Origin: Bacillus sp. REN16
Lineage (GTDB): Bacteria; Bacillota; Bacilli; Bacillales; Bacillaceae_L
Assembly (NCBI RefSeq): GCF_020731355.1
Contig: NZ_JAJFZK010000011.1
Coordinates: forward strand, 59,068 to 123,067
Direction: 5' to 3'
DNA: 64,000 nucleotides
Shown here: positions 61,822 to 64,000 of the stretch, piece after piece
How positions within the stretch are numbered: the first letter of the stretch is position 1
How the letters are laid out: every line of letters starts with the position of its first letter
Translations under genes and position numbers: made by a program
The notes under the pieces: generated by a model
Seen by the model: the letters and a program-made list of their open reading frames with translations, nothing else
What the model was told of the DNA's origin: nothing
Databases searched by the model: none

Positions 61822-63525
61822 CTAAAAAGCTCCTGATCCGCCTCCGCCGCCACCGGTTCCTCCACCGCTGCTGCTACTGCTAGTGCTACTGCCGGTTCCG
61901 ATCGATTCGTTTGCGGATTCAAATTGAGCAGAAGCGTTTGGTCCGACATATCCAAAAGAATATACGGAATACGGGTAAAATCCAGCGCTTTCGTAGTAAT
62001 AAGGCTTGTTAAAAGCGAATACCAGATCCTCGTTCTGCTTCATCATCCCTTTGTCACCCGAACCAAGTCCGTAAATGTAGGCGCGCATCTGGTCATCCTC
62101 TGACCATTTTTTCCACTCGTCAGGTGACAATGCTTTATAACTCTCTTTAAACATCAACCATTCATGGAAAATTCTTAGTCCTTCGCTATTCTTTGGACGG
62201 TAGGCAATCAAGTATACAATGATTCCGCCAAACAAAATCAATGTTAATACAAACCATGCAAATAACTCATACATCGGGAACAAGAATAAGAATGGAACTA
62301 GCACAATGCCTAAAAACCCTAGAATCAATTTGAATTTGGTCTTATCCTCATAGAATTGTTGTTCTTTTACCTCGTTACGGACAGCCTCTCCCCATTTCAT
62401 TTGGAAGCCCGTGTACTTGTCTGAGTTTTTCTTTATTGAATACGTTTTTAAATCCGAAAGGCTAAATTCGCCATTATGGCCGATTTTTTCAAATAACCAC
62501 TCTATTAAAATCTTCTCATGTGGTAACGCTAAGTCCTGATTCACCAGCTCAAATCTTTCCTCAGCAACATGCTTCACCATTTTCATCCTCACTAAATCCA
62601 ATAATGCAGCTGCCATCCCTGGACCTTGCTGAATAAAGTTACTATTCGTATAGAAAATGGTTGCCGGTAAACTCAACACTTGCTTTGGAAGTGCACCGGG
62701 ATTTATCATTTCCTGTTTTACTGCATTAAGTTTTGCTCTGCCTTCCATTCGATTTCGGACAATCATAATCAAAACAATTAACGAAAATATCGGGACTAGA
62801 ATCATTGCTACCTTGGATAAAACTTTTTTCGTTTCTGCTCTTTCCTGTGCTTTTATCAACAGTTCATTTTTATCACTTAATATTTCCTCTTTCATTGGCT
62901 TGTCGGCTGTGACATAGTTTGCACCTGAGAAAAGTCCAACATCATATGCGACGCGGATATCGCCATTTGTTTCATTTGGAACCTCTCCAATATGAAAAAT
63001 GACGGATCCATCGGATTGAACCGTTTCTTTTTGAAAGGCCTCGTCATATCCAAACGCAACCACATCACTCGTAGGCTGTGGCGGATGAACGGTAATGACT
63101 AGATTTTCATAAGTTGATTCATTTCTATTATCAAAAAATGGCCAATAAAATTGAGCGACATCCTCAAAGATTTCGACTCCATTTTGAATCGTGTACGCGA
63201 GGGTAACAGTAATGGTCTCGTCCTTCCCCTTACGATGGATTTTATAGAAATCTTCTTCCTTTTCCACCCGTAATTCCTTACCATTTTCAGTTGCAGAAAA
63301 GTCTTTTATCGAACTCCCCTTTTTCGGAATTACAGTCCGGGTGATCCCGTTAAACTCACCGTCAAATTCATATGTATGGGTTTCCGTTACTTTAACAATA
63401 CCATCATCCTGCAGGTACGCATCCATTTTTACATCATTGATCCAATAATCAACTGCAAATCCCTGCATAGGAAAAATAAACAAAAACACTATTACAAAAA
63501 TAAGTCCACTCAATTTTACGCGCAT
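61822..63525 (-). CDS. DUF2207 membrane protein with Gly-rich tail
   Basis: 567 residues: signal peptide (MRVKLSGLIFVIVFLFIFPM), extracellular beta-rich DUF2207 domain (to about 230), a membrane helix, a cytoplasmic part, a second pair of helices near 425-465 and a C-terminal Ser/Gly-rich tail ending GGGGGGSGAF, typical of this family. The start at 63525 has GGAGGG six bases upstream. Function unknown; members are widespread in Firmicutes. Confidence 0.87.
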   Translation of the reverse strand: MRVKLSGLIFVIVFLFIFPMQGFAVDYWINDVKMDAYLQDDGIVKVTETHTYEFDGEFNGITRTVIPKKGSSIKDFSATENGKELRVEKEEDFYKIHRKGKDETITVTLAYTIQNGVEIFEDVAQFYWPFFDNRNESTYENLVITVHPPQPTSDVVAFGYDEAFQKETVQSDGSVIFHIGEVPNETNGDIRVAYDVGLFSGANYVTADKPMKEEILSDKNELLIKAQERAETKKVLSKVAMILVPIFSLIVLIMIVRNRMEGRAKLNAVKQEMINPGALPKQVLSLPATIFYTNSNFIQQGPGMAAALLDLVRMKMVKHVAEERFELVNQDLALPHEKILIEWLFEKIGHNGEFSLSDLKTYSIKKNSDKYTGFQMKWGEAVRNEVKEQQFYEDKTKFKLILGFLGIVLVPFLFLFPMYELFAWFVLTLILFGGIIVYLIAYRPKNSEGLRIFHEWLMFKESYKALSPDEWKKWSEDDQMRAYIYGLGSGDKGMMKQNEDLVFAFNKPYYYESAGFYPYSVYSFGYVGPNASAQFESANESIGTGSSTSSSSSGGGTGGGGGGSGAF

Positions 63526-63615
63526 ATCCGTCCCTCCTTCATACTTACTATACGAATAAACATGCAAACAGGTTTCAAACTAAGGTGGTATACTAATTCA
63601 AAAAGGAGAAAACAA

Positions 63616-64000
63616 ATGCCTGAAATAAAAATTGTCTTCCTTGATATAGATGGAACGATTTTACGACCAGATGATACGATTGAGGATTCAACAAAAAACG
63701 CAGTTGCCCAGCTTAAGGAAAAAGGAATCGAGGTGTTTCTTGCAACTGGAAGACCGCTTCATGAAATTACGGATATTGGTGACGAGCTTTCGATAACATC
63801 CTATATTGCTTATAATGGGGCATTTGCTGTGCACCATGGGGAAACTCTTTTTAACGAACCTCTTCCACCTAGATTAGTTGAAAACCTATTAAAGACAATT
63901 CAAGAAAATAATTTTGATATTGTCCTGTACTCTAGAAATAAAAATATATTTAATAACATGGAATCCGAAATAGTTAAAGATTTCATCAAGACTTTTCATC
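63616..64000 (+). CDS. HAD-superfamily (Cof-type) phosphatase, cut by window end
   Basis: The first 128 residues of a class IIB HAD hydrolase. Motif I is VFLDIDGTIL with the nucleophile Asp; motif II is FLATGRP. Begins MPEIKIVFLDIDGT behind AAAAGGAG. The rest lies outside the window. Likely substrate: sugar phosphates or FMN-like compounds, by family. Confidence 0.92.
   Translation, partial: MPEIKIVFLDIDGTILRPDDTIEDSTKNAVAQLKEKGIEVFLATGRPLHEITDIGDELSITSYIAYNGAFAVHHGETLFNEPLPPRLVENLLKTIQENNFDIVLYSRNKNIFNNMESEIVKDFIKTFH

Overview
The window reads as a stretch of chromosome from a Bacillaceae bacterium (Bacillus sensu lato, Firmicutes). The composition is moderately AT-rich. Ribosome binding sites are AGGAGG-like, TTG and GTG starts are common, and intrinsic terminators sit between convergent genes. 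Proteins match Bacillus families closely: a NarG of 1228 residues, YueI, the DbpA/YxiN helicase, a YvfRSTU-like ABC plus two-component module, and a NreABC-like nitrate-sensing set. No rRNA, tRNA, phage, insertion sequence or CRISPR array was seen.

Left part (1-8954): a sugar locus. A divergent ABC importer (lipoprotein binding protein and two permeases, the last cut by the window edge) faces a GH3 beta-glucosidase and an 1110-residue GH94 phosphorylase. The gene set resembles the Listeria sophorooligosaccharide (beta-1,2-glucan) locus. Three AAACGTTT-type operators lie in the divergent promoter region.

Nitrate region (8979-39238). First comes the narGHJI operon, with small upstream genes, on the minus strand. 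Its narJ-narI gap is unusual: it holds a structured dispersed repeat and a dense cluster of DnaA boxes. A second copy of the structured repeat lies upstream of narG. Next is a 1.16-kb hierarchical tandem repeat (20/40/200 bp), then a NarK transporter fused to a PAS domain. After an ABC/two-component cassette flanked by direct repeats, a DEAD-box helicase, an MFS pump and a sodium symporter come an Fnr-like regulator without Fnr-type cysteines, a NreA-like GAF protein, a second NarK-PAS protein and an unusual molybdoenzyme operon. That operon carries a membrane cytochrome with a zinc ribbon, a NasC/NarB-like catalytic subunit, a four-cluster ferredoxin, a Tat-exported Rieske protein and three small proteins. 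A divergent NreC/NreB-like two-component system follows. Two promoters here (nreA and the molybdoenzyme operon) carry an AGGG-N4-CCCT/CCCC box exactly 31.5 bp from an identical TACAAT -10 element, which suggests one nitrate regulon.

Right part (39269-64000) is mostly core or ordinary accessory metabolism: a DMT transporter, a NERD protein, transketolase and transaldolase, a ROK regulator, a small HD hydrolase, an amino-acid ABC importer, two orphan peptide-type permeases, an acetyl-CoA hydrolase/CoA-transferase with a LytTR regulator, a DinB protein, an NlpC/P60 cell-wall hydrolase, an MFS pump, an ATP-grasp ligase, a glutamate dehydrogenase family enzyme, a DUF2207 protein and a truncated HAD phosphatase. 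Two separate intergenic arrays with the same 52-bp period and the same CTTCAT/ATGAAG hairpin, both between convergent genes, and a third array built on CAAACGTTTG palindromes, are the main unexplained structures here.
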